NCBI GenBank assembly: GCA_910578585.1
Contig: CAJTRG010000003.1
Location: 62,001-126,000 of the forward strand
Reading direction: 5' to 3'
Length of the DNA: 64,000 nt
From: an uncultured Mailhella sp.
Lineage (GTDB): Bacteria; Desulfobacterota; Desulfovibrionia; Desulfovibrionales; Desulfovibrionaceae
The notes under the pieces: model-generated
Told to the model about the DNA's origin: nothing
The model's database searches: none
The model's input: only the letters and a program-made list of their open reading frames with translations
In this document: positions 41,193 to 49,874 of the stretch, piece after piece
Layout: each line of letters opens with the position of its first letter
Numbering within the stretch: position 1 is the stretch's first letter
Program-made: the position numbers and the translations under genes

Positions 41193-42607
41193 TTTTTAGC
41201 CTGTTTTGTATAAATTTTTACTAAGTTAGTGCCCTGTGCCTGTAAATGTTTAGGCTGATCACCAACAGTGAAGACAATTTTTGCCGCATGTGGAAAACCT
41301 GAAAATTCATCCACAAATTCCTGCACGCGAACCAAGTGGCTTGCTTCATCTGAATTTTTTACAAAATTAGGTGTCACACCCCATGCAAAATTCATTTTAT
41401 GCAAAACGTTTTTATCAACAGTCAGTGCATAAATCAAATGTTTTGGACGGCAGGAAGAAAGATAGAAAGCACTTTTTCCTGAGCGGGAATGCACAACCAA
41501 AGCATAGGCACTTGCCTTTTCAGCCAAAAGGCATGCAGAATATGCCAAAAATTCCGGCAAACCGCAACTGTTTTCAGGAGTTTTTAAAGCCGCATTGGCA
41601 AGAAGATATTCTTCAGCTTCGGAGGCAATTTTCCGCATATAACCCACTGTTTCAATTGGATAATCACCCATTGCCGTTTCTTCTGAAAGCATAACGCAGT
41701 CAGCCCCGTCAAAAACAGCATTGGCAACGTCTGTTACTTCCGCACGGGTTGGGCGGTTTGCATGCACCATGGAAAGAAGCATTTGTGTAGCAACAATAAC
41801 AGGTTTTGCTGCTTTGTTGCAGGCTTTGATAATACGTTTTTGAATGGAAGGAAGAATAGACAGCGGACATTCAATACCCAAATCTCCGCGGGCAACCATA
41901 ATGATATCACTTTCTTCAATAATTCTGTCCAGATTATCAATTGCCATTTGCCGTTCAAGCTTTGAAACAATAGGCAAATCCGCGCCTAATTCTCTCATTT
42001 TTTGTCGAAGCAAAATAACATCTTCCGGTGTTTGCACAAAGGAAAGTGCAACAGCATCAACCCCAAGTTCAATGCCGACAGCTAAATTTTGTTTATCTTT
42101 TTCAGTCAGAGCAGGCAAATTAATGGCTTTATTCGGAATGGCAAGCCCTTTTCTGGAAGTGATGATGCCATAGTTCTTTGCCTGAATTAAAACGCCGTGT
42201 TCCAGCAATTCTTTGACTTCAAACTGCAAAGAACCGTCCGCAAGAACAAGAATTTCTCCAATTTTCAAATCTTTGATAATTTCATCATATTCAAAGGGAA
42301 TAAACGGATATTCCTCAGATTTCTTTTCTTTGCCTAAATAAAAGATATCGCCAATCTGAACTTGATAGGAATCAGCGTCCAGCATGCCGATACGGATTTT
42401 AGGCCCGGGCAAGTCCTGTAGAATTGTGAGGCTTTTACCGAGTTTTTTCTCTATATTTCGAATAGTTGCAATAACATCTCTAAAAAATTCTTTATTTCCA
42501 TGCGAAAAGTTTAAACGAAAAATATTGACGCCGGCTTTAGCGAGTCCATACAGGGTTTCTTCTTTTGCAGAATTTGGCCCAATAGTAGCAATAATTTTTG
42601 TACGCAT
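41189..42607 (-). CDS. pyk: Pyruvate kinase
   Basis: 472-residue glycolytic enzyme making pyruvate and ATP from PEP. Motifs: RTKIIATIGPNS, FRLNFSHG, GPKIRIG, VSKLERQMAIDNLDRII, IMVARGDLGIECPL and the signature VIVATQMLLSMV. DVANAVFDGADCVMLSEETAMG is also present. The C-terminal allosteric domain is complete. SD GGAGAAG is just before the ATG. It overlaps the downstream HD-GYP gene by 4 nt. It is divergent from mraZ; the shared 217-bp region holds both promoters. Confidence 0.97.
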   Translation of the reverse strand: MRTKIIATIGPNSAKEETLYGLAKAGVNIFRLNFSHGNKEFFRDVIATIRNIEKKLGKSLTILQDLPGPKIRIGMLDADSYQVQIGDIFYLGKEKKSEEYPFIPFEYDEIIKDLKIGEILVLADGSLQFEVKELLEHGVLIQAKNYGIITSRKGLAIPNKAINLPALTEKDKQNLAVGIELGVDAVALSFVQTPEDVILLRQKMRELGADLPIVSKLERQMAIDNLDRIIEESDIIMVARGDLGIECPLSILPSIQKRIIKACNKAAKPVIVATQMLLSMVHANRPTRAEVTDVANAVFDGADCVMLSEETAMGDYPIETVGYMRKIASEAEEYLLANAALKTPENSCGLPEFLAYSACLLAEKASAYALVVHSRSGKSAFYLSSCRPKHLIYALTVDKNVLHKMNFAWGVTPNFVKNSDEASHLVRVQEFVDEFSGFPHAAKIVFTVGDQPKHLQAQGTNLVKIYTKQAKK

Positions 42608-42711
42608 ATCTTCTCCTTTGGTTGCACATAATTTAACAAATTTTTTTTCTGTTGTCGAGTGAACATTGCTAATTATTGAAGATTAATATGTATTTTTATT
42701 GATAAATATTC

Positions 42712-42741
42712 CTGATAGATATTTTATAAAATAATTATAAT
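42712..42741 (+). promoter_or_regulatory. Candidate dcw-cluster promoter
   Basis: -35 CTGATA (42712-42717), 18-nt spacer, consensus -10 TATAAT (42736-42741), 83 bp before the mraZ ATG. A second TTGACA at 42768 lacks a matching -10. Confidence 0.5.
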
Positions 42742-42794
42742 AAGATACAAAAAATTTTATTTATTCCTTGACAAAGTTAATAAATAATGAAAAA

Positions 42795-42818
42795 GTGGAA
42801 AAAAGTGGTAAGAAGTGG
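42795..42818 (+). promoter_or_regulatory. Three GTGG boxes at 10-bp spacing (putative MraZ operator)
   Basis: GTGG at 42795-42798, 42805-42808 and 42815-42818, each preceded by A-rich AAA/GAA, exactly one helical turn apart and ending 6 nt before the mraZ ATG. MraZ is known to bind tandem GTG-containing repeats in its own promoter. Here the boxes overlap the ribosome-binding region. Confidence 0.75.
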
Positions 42819-42824
42819 ATTAAA

Positions 42825-43373
42825 ATGAATTTTAGAGGAAGATCACAACGCAGTCTTGACCCAAAAGGTCGCTTCATGCTTTCCCCTGAATACAGGGAAA
42901 GTCTTTCTTTACGTATGCAAAAAAGCGAAAATGGTCTTTTTGTTCCACAAAATTCCACAGATATGCAAACTGAAAATGCTCTGAACCAAGAATTTGCGCC
43001 AACGGACAATAAGGCAGACATTAAGGTTGTAATCACCACGTATGACAGATGCCTTGTTGCCTATCCCTGGCTTGATTGGCTCAAATTAGAAGAACAATTT
43101 ACAAGAATTGCTAATCCCTCTTCCAATGTGCGTGCTTTTCGCCGTTTATTTATTGGCGGTGCGGAAGAACAAATCCTGGATGCACAGGGAAGAATTCGCC
43201 TCTCCCAAGAACATCGCGAATATGCAAAATTAGATAAAGAAATCACTATATTAGGGCTTACCAACCGTTTTGAGATCTGGAACCCGACCCTGCTCAAGCA
43301 AAGTATGGAAGAAATAGATTTTAATGCCGTAAGCGATGAACTGAATGAGAGCGGAATAGACTTTGCCTTATAG
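42825..43373 (+). CDS. mraZ: Transcriptional regulator MraZ, enlarged
   Basis: 182 residues against about 145-155 in most bacteria. It has two AbrB-like DNA-binding halves: FRGRSQRSLDPKGRFMLSPEYRE (first) and RRLFIGGAEEQILDAQGRIRLSQEHREYA (second). About 30 extra residues (around 30-65, rich in Asn/Gln/Thr/Glu) are inserted in the first half before the VVITTYDRCLVAYP strand. The ATG at 42825 is used because it gives the family start M-x-FRGR; in-frame sequence upstream lies in the operator. It heads the dcw cluster and probably represses it through the 10-bp repeats. Confidence 0.93.
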   Translation: MNFRGRSQRSLDPKGRFMLSPEYRESLSLRMQKSENGLFVPQNSTDMQTENALNQEFAPTDNKADIKVVITTYDRCLVAYPWLDWLKLEEQFTRIANPSSNVRAFRRLFIGGAEEQILDAQGRIRLSQEHREYAKLDKEITILGLTNRFEIWNPTLLKQSMEEIDFNAVSDELNESGIDFAL

Positions 43374-43382
43374 AGTTGCCTT

Positions 43383-44393
43383 ATGACTGTAACTGCTCAA
43401 AATGCAAAACATATTTCTGTATTATTACAAGAAGTTATAAAGGCTTTAATGAGCCAGGAAAATACAGCCTGTAAAAATCCCTGGTTCATGGACGGTACCC
43501 TTGGCCTTGCCGGGCACAGCAAAACACTTTTACAAGAATTTTCCCGTCTTGGCATCAAAGCCAATCTTTGCGGTCTGGATAGAGATCCGGATGCCCTCAG
43601 CCGTGCAGGCGCCAATTTAGCTGAATTTGGCGATCAAGTTCATCTTTTTGAAAGCGATTATGCTTCTTTTGAAACTGTGCTTCCGGAAATCAATTCTCCG
43701 CTTTTCAATGGTATTTTACTGGATTTAGGTGTAAGTTCCTTACAATTGGATGTAGCAGAACGAGGTTTCAGTTATCACAATGACGGGCCTTTAAATATGC
43801 GTATGGACAAGGGGTACTTGCCGCAAAAAGAGGCAATGCCCCATTCTGAAACTGCCTATCAGTTTGTCAATAAAGCTGATTTCAATACCTTGAAGCATGT
43901 GGTTGAAGAGCTTGGCGAAGATCCGCAGGCCGGCAGAATTGCCCGTGCCATTCTTGATAAGCGTCAGGAAAAACCCATTGAAAATACAAAGGAACTGGCG
44001 GATATTGTCTATTATGCCTATCCTGCCAAGTGGCGCACAACCGCAAGAAATCACCCTGCCACCCGCACCTTTCAGGCCATCCGCATGTATGTCAATGATG
44101 AGCTTGGACAACTGAGCCGTTTTTTGGATAAAATTCTTGATCACGTTGCCCCCCATGGCATTATTGCCATTATTACTTTCCATTCCCTTGAAGACAGAAT
44201 TGTCAAACAAAAATTCAAAGAATGGGCAAGCGACTGCATCTGCCCACCTCATATTCCTGTCTGCGTCTGCAATCACAAGAAACAAGCTGGCATACTGACA
44301 AAGAAACCTATTCTTCCCACAAAAGAAGAGTGTACGTTGAATCCCCGCGCCGGCAGTGCCAAGCTTCGCATAGCCCAAAAAACAGGAGCATAA
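43383..44393 (+). CDS. rsmH: 16S rRNA (cytosine1402-N4)-methyltransferase RsmH
   Basis: 336-residue SAM-dependent methyltransferase (MraW). Motifs: HISVLLQEVIKAL, FMDGTLGLAGHSKTLL (SAM site), GLDRDPDALSRA, GILLDLGVSSLQLDVAERGFSYH, PATRTFQAIRMYVNDEL and ITFHSLEDRIVKQKFK. A C-terminal Cys cluster is present (DCICPPHIPVCVC). It starts 9 bp after mraZ. Its stop overlaps the ftsL start (TAATG). Confidence 0.97.
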   Translation: MTVTAQNAKHISVLLQEVIKALMSQENTACKNPWFMDGTLGLAGHSKTLLQEFSRLGIKANLCGLDRDPDALSRAGANLAEFGDQVHLFESDYASFETVLPEINSPLFNGILLDLGVSSLQLDVAERGFSYHNDGPLNMRMDKGYLPQKEAMPHSETAYQFVNKADFNTLKHVVEELGEDPQAGRIARAILDKRQEKPIENTKELADIVYYAYPAKWRTTARNHPATRTFQAIRMYVNDELGQLSRFLDKILDHVAPHGIIAIITFHSLEDRIVKQKFKEWASDCICPPHIPVCVCNHKKQAGILTKKPILPTKEECTLNPRAGSAKLRIAQKTGA

Positions 44394-44725
44394 TGATAAT
44401 GGAACAACAAGAAAATCAAACTCCTGTTCAACAGCCAGCTCATTCCCGCAATCAAAGTTCCGGAACCTGGGGCTTATGCATGATTATTTCTCTGCTTTTC
44501 AGCCTTGCCACAGGCGTTGTCCTGATTTGGATCAGCATTGCCCGCAATGATTTGGGCTATGAAATTTTCAAACTGCAAAAAGAAATTGATAATGGTTTAG
44601 CCCATATCACCAAGCTTGAAGTAGAGCGCGACAGCCTGCTCTCCCCCTATGTTTTGCACGAAAAAGCCAAGGATCTTGGCCTTCGCATTGCCGATCCCGG
44701 ACAAATCAGAAGATTGATAGACTAG
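44393..44725 (+). CDS. ftsL: Cell division protein FtsL
   Basis: 110-residue bitopic protein in the usual ftsL position. It has a short cytoplasmic N-terminus and one TM helix (about 27-48, GLCMIISLLFSLATGVVLIW). The periplasmic leucine-zipper-like coiled coil is EIFKLQKEIDNGLAHITKLEVERDSL, and the end is a conserved KAKDLGLRIADPGQIRRL. The ATG at 44393 overlaps the rsmH TAA and has AGGAG 4 nt upstream; the ATG two codons later is the alternative. It bridges FtsQB to FtsWI in the divisome. Sequence identity in this family is low, so the call rests on topology and position. Confidence 0.85.
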   Translation: MIMEQQENQTPVQQPAHSRNQSSGTWGLCMIISLLFSLATGVVLIWISIARNDLGYEIFKLQKEIDNGLAHITKLEVERDSLLSPYVLHEKAKDLGLRIADPGQIRRLID

Positions 44726-44734
44726 GTGTTTGGT

Positions 44735-46948
44735 ATGATGATGTTACAGCAAAATACAGGCCTGCGCCGAAGAAAAACAAAGCCAAACACCAAAAAGGCT
44801 GCTCCCGCCAAAGCTAAAAGGCAGTGGCTGCCCAAACATATCCCGCAATTTGATCTTTCTAAAGTACGTTTTCAAATTGTTTCCTGTATTTTTATCATAT
44901 TGTGGACTATCCTTTGGGGGCGTGCCTTCTATCTGCAAATTATCATCGGCCCTGAACTTCGCACCATGTCTTCCAAGCAGCACCATTTTACTCAGCTCGT
45001 CGAAGCAAAACGCGGAAATATTTACGATAGAAACGGACAAATTCTGGCCCGAAGTGTGGAAGCAAAATCCGTTTATGCGCACCCAAAACAAATTGATGAT
45101 GCTGATTTTGCAGCAAAAACTCTTGCACCCATTTTATCCCTCGATGAAAAGAAACTGGCTGAACGCCTGAAACAGGAAAGAGCTTTTATTTGGCTCAAAC
45201 GGAAAATAGACGATGCCACGGCAACTGCCATTCAAAAAAGTAATTTGAACGGCATTGGACTCAGCACTGAATATGAACGCGTCTATCCTTACAAGCATTT
45301 GGCCGGACAGCTTCTTGGTTTTGTGGGTGTTGACAATAACGGACTGGAAGGCGTTGAACGCTCTTTCAATGAAATTTTGATTGGCGACTCCCAAAAGCAG
45401 ATTGTGCCCCGCGACATTGCCGGCCGTGCTCTTTACGATATTGACGATAAAGACAGCCGCGGTGAAGATCTTTATTTAACCATTGATGTGCAGCTGCAAT
45501 TTATTGCCGAGGAAGTGATTTCCAAGGCAGTTGAAACCAACAACGCAAGATGGGGCGGCGTGCTCATTGCAGACGCCAAAACAAGCAATATTTTAGCCTG
45601 GGCACAATATCCTTTCTTCAATCCTAACAATTTCAGAAATTACACTGCTGATATTTACAGAAACAGACTTGCTGCCGACGCTTTGGAACCAGGCTCAACC
45701 TTTAAACCTCTTATTGTTGCAGGCGCTCTGGAAAATAAAATTATCAATCTGGATACAAAGTTTGACACGGAAAACGGTGTTTGGACACTTGACCACATCA
45801 AAATAGGCAAGGACAAAAAACCCTTTACCATTGGCGATGACGGCCGCGCGTATAAGGAACTGACCACCGAAGAAATTCTCGCCTTTTCCAGTAATATCGG
45901 TATGGCAAAAATAACCCAAGCAATGGGAGCAAAAACAACGCGTCAATTCCTTCTTGACATGGGCTTTGGCAGCACAACGGATATCGGACTGACTGAAAGC
46001 AAAGGCATTATTCACGCGCTCAAAGACTGGAGCAAAGCTGACCTCTTATCCTCCGGCTTCGGACAAAGCCTTTCTGCAACCCCCCTGCAAATGGTGCAGG
46101 CATTCAATATTCTGGCAAACGACGGAGAACGCGTCCACTTGCACATTATCAAAGATGAACCCAGTGAAAACGTTTCTGAACAGCGTGTATTCAGCCGCCG
46201 CGTTGCCCGTGATGTACTCAAAATGATGGAAACCGTTGTGGACGGAAACGGCACAGGACGAAATGCAAGAATTCCCGGTGTTCGCGTTGCCGGCAAAACC
46301 GGTACTGCCCAAAAAGCAGCTTCAACGGATAATACTTCCGGGTACGGCAATAAGCGTATGGCTTCCTTTATTGGCATAGTGCCTGCTGATAATCCAAAAT
46401 ATATTATTTATGTTCTGCTCGATGATTTGGATAAAAACTCTTACGGCGGACGTCTGGCTGCCCCTGTTTTCCAGGAAATTGCCCAAAGAAGCATGGCATA
46501 CAGCGGTGATTTGCCCGATGTTATTTTTGCCAGTGAATCTGATACACTGAGCGGTGAAAGCCTCAAAGCAAAGCCGCAAAAACAGCAAAAAATCAAACAT
46601 GGCGTTGTTCCTGATGTGACCAATTTAAGCCTCAAAAAAGCTATGGAAATTTTCAATGAATTTGGACAATTACCAGAAATTATCGGCAACGGCATGTATG
46701 TTGTAAAGCAGGAACCGCCAGCCGGAACACAGGTTATTATCCAAGATGAACATAAAAATGAAAAAATAATCAATCATACCTATAAATTATATTTATCCCT
46801 GACCAAGGAACAAGAAAAGGATTTACAGGAAAAAGCTCCAGCTGTGATAGATGAAGCAGCAGCCAAGATAAACAATACAACAAATACAACAGATAAAGCG
46901 GGACAAACAAAAACTACCCCCACAAAAACTAAAGGAACAAAAAAATGA
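44735..46948 (+). CDS. ftsI: Septal peptidoglycan transpeptidase FtsI (PBP3), with PASTA domain
   Basis: 737 residues. Basic cytoplasmic tail, one TM helix (about 48-70), PBP dimerisation domain with KRGNIYDRNGQILARSVEAKSVYA, then the transpeptidase domain. SxxK is at Ser321 (PGSTFKPL), SxN at 385-387 (SSN) and KTG from Lys521 (AGKTGTAQ). The C-terminus has one PASTA repeat (about 620-690, VVPDVTNLSLKKAMEIF) and an Ala/Thr/Lys tail. The start at ATG 44735 is chosen since AGGTG lies 6 nt upstream; a GTG at 44726 is possible. It crosslinks septal peptidoglycan and partners FtsW encoded downstream. The stop overlaps murE. Confidence 0.96.
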   Translation: MMMLQQNTGLRRRKTKPNTKKAAPAKAKRQWLPKHIPQFDLSKVRFQIVSCIFIILWTILWGRAFYLQIIIGPELRTMSSKQHHFTQLVEAKRGNIYDRNGQILARSVEAKSVYAHPKQIDDADFAAKTLAPILSLDEKKLAERLKQERAFIWLKRKIDDATATAIQKSNLNGIGLSTEYERVYPYKHLAGQLLGFVGVDNNGLEGVERSFNEILIGDSQKQIVPRDIAGRALYDIDDKDSRGEDLYLTIDVQLQFIAEEVISKAVETNNARWGGVLIADAKTSNILAWAQYPFFNPNNFRNYTADIYRNRLAADALEPGSTFKPLIVAGALENKIINLDTKFDTENGVWTLDHIKIGKDKKPFTIGDDGRAYKELTTEEILAFSSNIGMAKITQAMGAKTTRQFLLDMGFGSTTDIGLTESKGIIHALKDWSKADLLSSGFGQSLSATPLQMVQAFNILANDGERVHLHIIKDEPSENVSEQRVFSRRVARDVLKMMETVVDGNGTGRNARIPGVRVAGKTGTAQKAASTDNTSGYGNKRMASFIGIVPADNPKYIIYVLLDDLDKNSYGGRLAAPVFQEIAQRSMAYSGDLPDVIFASESDTLSGESLKAKPQKQQKIKHGVVPDVTNLSLKKAMEIFNEFGQLPEIIGNGMYVVKQEPPAGTQVIIQDEHKNEKIINHTYKLYLSLTKEQEKDLQEKAPAVIDEAAAKINNTTNTTDKAGQTKTTPTKTKGTKK

Positions 46949-48453
46949 TGCGCACATTTTCTGACCTTATTGCATTAATCGAAAAAAATTCATTGGTTCT
47001 GGCAACTGACTCCAGAAAAGTACAAGAAAATGATGTTTTTGTTTTCATGCCTCTTTCGATTTCTTCTCACAAGGGCATACAGTTTCCGCCTGTCAATTTT
47101 ATTCAGGATGCAATCAAAAATGGTGCAAAATATATTGTTTTAACAGAAGAAAATTATGCTGCCTATCAAAATGAATTTGCAGTAAGCGGCGATATTTCCT
47201 TTACATTTGTGGAAAATACACGCAGTGCTCTGGGCGAGCTTGCGCAAATTGCCTTCGGCACAAAAAATTATCCTATCCCTGTGATTGCCCTCATCGGTAC
47301 CAACGGCAAAACCACTTCCAGCTATTTGCTGGAGCATCTCTACAAAGCCTGCGGCAAAAGCCCTGCTATCCTTGGCACAGTAAGTTATCACTGGAAAGGA
47401 CATTTTGAAGATGCACCACTGACAACGCCTGACTGTCTCACTTTGCATAAGGCTTTGGCAGAAATCAAAGAAGCCGGCTGTGATGTGGTGATTATGGAAG
47501 TTTCTTCCCATGCGCTGGATCAAAACCGTGTTGCCGGCATTGAATTTGACGGAGCAATTTTCACTAATCTGACCCAGGATCACTTGGATTACCATGAAAA
47601 TATGGAAAATTATTTTCATGCGAAAGCAAAAATGTTCCTTGAAATGCCCAAAAAGAACAAAGCAATGAGTATTTTTGGCAATGATAAATATGGTGAACGT
47701 CTGGTTGAACTTTGCCCAACCGCACAGCCATTCGTCTTACATCAAAAAGGCTGTGCAGACTGCTCCTGCCTTGCTACAGACAATACTATTCTGCATGGTC
47801 AGCTTAAGGATAATTCCCCCAGAGGCCTTGTGATCGAACATTGCTACAATGGCGAAAAATGGGATTTATCAACGCCTCTTGTCGGGGAACACAATGCCTG
47901 CAATATTCTTGGCGTTGAATGCCTTGCTTTGCAAATGGGCTTTAGTATTTCTGATTTGCAGAAGCTTTCCACCTTCCACGGCGTGCCCGGACGTCTCGAA
48001 CGTATTTATGATGAAAAGAAGAATATCAGCTATTTTGTTGATTATGCTCATACACCGGATGCGCTGATCCATGCTCAGGATGCTTTGCGCAAAGCAGGTT
48101 TCAAACGCATTATCACAGTTTTTGGCTGCGGCGGCGACAGAGACAGAACCAAACGTCCGCTTATGGGCAAAGCCGTTGCTGATGCCAGCGATATTGTTAT
48201 TTTGACTTCCGATAACCCGAGAACAGAAAATCCTGAACAAATTCTGGATGATATTATGCCGGGTCTTGCCACGGCAAAAGAAGTGCACCGCATTGCCAAC
48301 CGAAAAGAAGCTTTGCAGTATGCAACCCAAATTTCTCAAAACGGCGACGCAGTCCTTATTGCCGGCAAAGGTCATGAAACCTATCAAATTATTGGCAAAA
48401 CAAAACATCATTTCAGCGATCAGGAAATTATAAAGGAAGAAATATGCAAATAA
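46945..48453 (+). CDS. murE: UDP-MurNAc-tripeptide synthetase MurE (meso-DAP-adding)
   Basis: 502-residue cytoplasmic Mur ligase. N-terminal domain DSRKVQENDVFVFMPL; ATP loop GTNGKTTSSYLLEHL; central TTPDCLTLHKAL and EVSSHALDQNRVAGI; C-terminal FVDYAHTPDALIHA and VFGCGGDRDRTKRPLM. The substrate-selecting motif is DNPR (near residue 423, SDNPRTENP), the mark of enzymes that add meso-diaminopimelate, which predicts a Gram-negative type peptide. The ATG overlaps the ftsI stop (ATGATG). Confidence 0.97.
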   Translation: MMRTFSDLIALIEKNSLVLATDSRKVQENDVFVFMPLSISSHKGIQFPPVNFIQDAIKNGAKYIVLTEENYAAYQNEFAVSGDISFTFVENTRSALGELAQIAFGTKNYPIPVIALIGTNGKTTSSYLLEHLYKACGKSPAILGTVSYHWKGHFEDAPLTTPDCLTLHKALAEIKEAGCDVVIMEVSSHALDQNRVAGIEFDGAIFTNLTQDHLDYHENMENYFHAKAKMFLEMPKKNKAMSIFGNDKYGERLVELCPTAQPFVLHQKGCADCSCLATDNTILHGQLKDNSPRGLVIEHCYNGEKWDLSTPLVGEHNACNILGVECLALQMGFSISDLQKLSTFHGVPGRLERIYDEKKNISYFVDYAHTPDALIHAQDALRKAGFKRIITVFGCGGDRDRTKRPLMGKAVADASDIVILTSDNPRTENPEQILDDIMPGLATAKEVHRIANRKEALQYATQISQNGDAVLIAGKGHETYQIIGKTKHHFSDQEIIKEEICK

Positions 48454-49874
48454 AACTTTCTGAAGCAATCAAAACCTGCAATGCAACACTGATTTACAAT
48501 CATGCATATGATACCCTTTCCTTTGACGGTGCTGCTTCTGACAACAGACTGGTCAAAGAAAATAATCTTTTTGTTTGCATAAAGGGCGAGAATAACGACG
48601 GACACAACTTTGCCGAAAACGCTGTCAAACGCGGAGCAAGTGTTATTTTGGCTGAAAGAAATCCTTTTGGCGACAATCCTCCTGTTCCTGTGCTCCTCGT
48701 TGAAAACAGTATCAAAGCTCTTGGACTTCTTGCCTGTGCAGCGCGTAAACGCTTTGGCGAAGATAAAAGCAAGAAAGTAATTGGCATTACCGGCACAGCA
48801 GGCAAAACTTCTGTCAAGGAACTGGTTGCGCATATTCTTTCCATTGAAGATGATTTGTCTTTCAATGAACAGAACGTGGCCAAAAATCTCCTCAATTATA
48901 ATACACAAATCGGTATGCCTGTTTCTATGCTCAATGCCACAGGCAACGAAAAATACTGGGTTTTTGAACTGGGTATCAGCCATGCGCAGGACATGGATGA
49001 ACTTGGCAGAATTTTATGGCCTGACATGGCAATTATTTTGAACGCTGCCAGCGGGCATACTGAAGGCCTCGGCGATATGGGCGTTGCTTATTACAAGGCA
49101 CAGCTGGTGAACTTCCTGCCTGAAAAAGGTGTTGCCTTTGTCAGCGGTGATTATCCGGACCTTTGGGTTCATGCCCGATTTAATAAAGAAGACACAAAAT
49201 TTTTCAGCACTTCTTCCAAGAAAATCCCCTATCAAGGCAGATATCTCGGCGTGACCGAGGACGGTTTTGGCAGATATTCCATTAAAACCCCTACAGAGTT
49301 TTTTGAAGTGGAAAGCATTTATGTAGGCGAATACGGGGCTGAAAACTGTATTGCTGCTGCCAGTCTTGCCCTTGAACTGGGCTTTAGCGCTGAACAAATC
49401 CAAAAAGCCATGAAAACAGTGCAGGCACCGCAAATGCGTTTCAATAAACATAGTTTCGGCGCATGGACTGTAATTGATGATACCTACAATGCCAACCCCT
49501 TATCCACTGCCCGTATGATTGAATCAGCCCATGAAATCGCCAGCAATCAGGATTTTATTCTCATGCTGGGCAAAATGGGGGAACTCGGCGAGCTTGAAGA
49601 ACAGGAACACATGGAACTGGGTGAAATCATTGCCCAAAACAATCCTCTTGCTGTGTATTTCAAAGGCGATACGGCAAAAGCTCTTGAAAAGGGGCTTATG
49701 AAGCAAAACTATACAGGCATGTTTAAACCTGTTGCAAATACAGAAGAATTTCTGGAAGGCATCAAGGCACTTCCTTTCAAACACGAAAAACATCTCATTG
49801 TATTTAAAGGCTCACGTTCCAATCATTTGGAAGAATATGTAAAAGCCTTTATGGAGCAGAACAATGCTTTATAA
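48444..49874 (+). CDS. murF: UDP-MurNAc-tripeptide:D-Ala-D-Ala ligase MurF
   Basis: 476-residue Mur ligase adding D-Ala-D-Ala. SDNRLVKENNLFVCIKG at the N-terminus, ATP loop GITGTAGKTSVKELV, VFELGISHAQDMDELG, IDDTYNANPLSTARMIE (signature) and LGKMGELGELEEQEHMELG. It overlaps murE by 10 nt and mraY by 11 nt, so it is tightly coupled. The cluster lacks ddl, whose product supplies the D-Ala-D-Ala; it must be elsewhere. Confidence 0.96.
   Translation: MQIKLSEAIKTCNATLIYNHAYDTLSFDGAASDNRLVKENNLFVCIKGENNDGHNFAENAVKRGASVILAERNPFGDNPPVPVLLVENSIKALGLLACAARKRFGEDKSKKVIGITGTAGKTSVKELVAHILSIEDDLSFNEQNVAKNLLNYNTQIGMPVSMLNATGNEKYWVFELGISHAQDMDELGRILWPDMAIILNAASGHTEGLGDMGVAYYKAQLVNFLPEKGVAFVSGDYPDLWVHARFNKEDTKFFSTSSKKIPYQGRYLGVTEDGFGRYSIKTPTEFFEVESIYVGEYGAENCIAAASLALELGFSAEQIQKAMKTVQAPQMRFNKHSFGAWTVIDDTYNANPLSTARMIESAHEIASNQDFILMLGKMGELGELEEQEHMELGEIIAQNNPLAVYFKGDTAKALEKGLMKQNYTGMFKPVANTEEFLEGIKALPFKHEKHLIVFKGSRSNHLEEYVKAFMEQNNAL

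Noticed and set aside
42768..42773. TTGACA just upstream of the MraZ boxes as the dcw promoter
   Set aside because: No acceptable -10 at 16-18 nt spacing; the TATAAT at 42736 is a better candidate.
44222..44392. Upstream extension of the ftsL frame inside rsmH
   Set aside because: It is rsmH sequence read in another frame; the TAATG overlap with SD AGGAG marks the real start.
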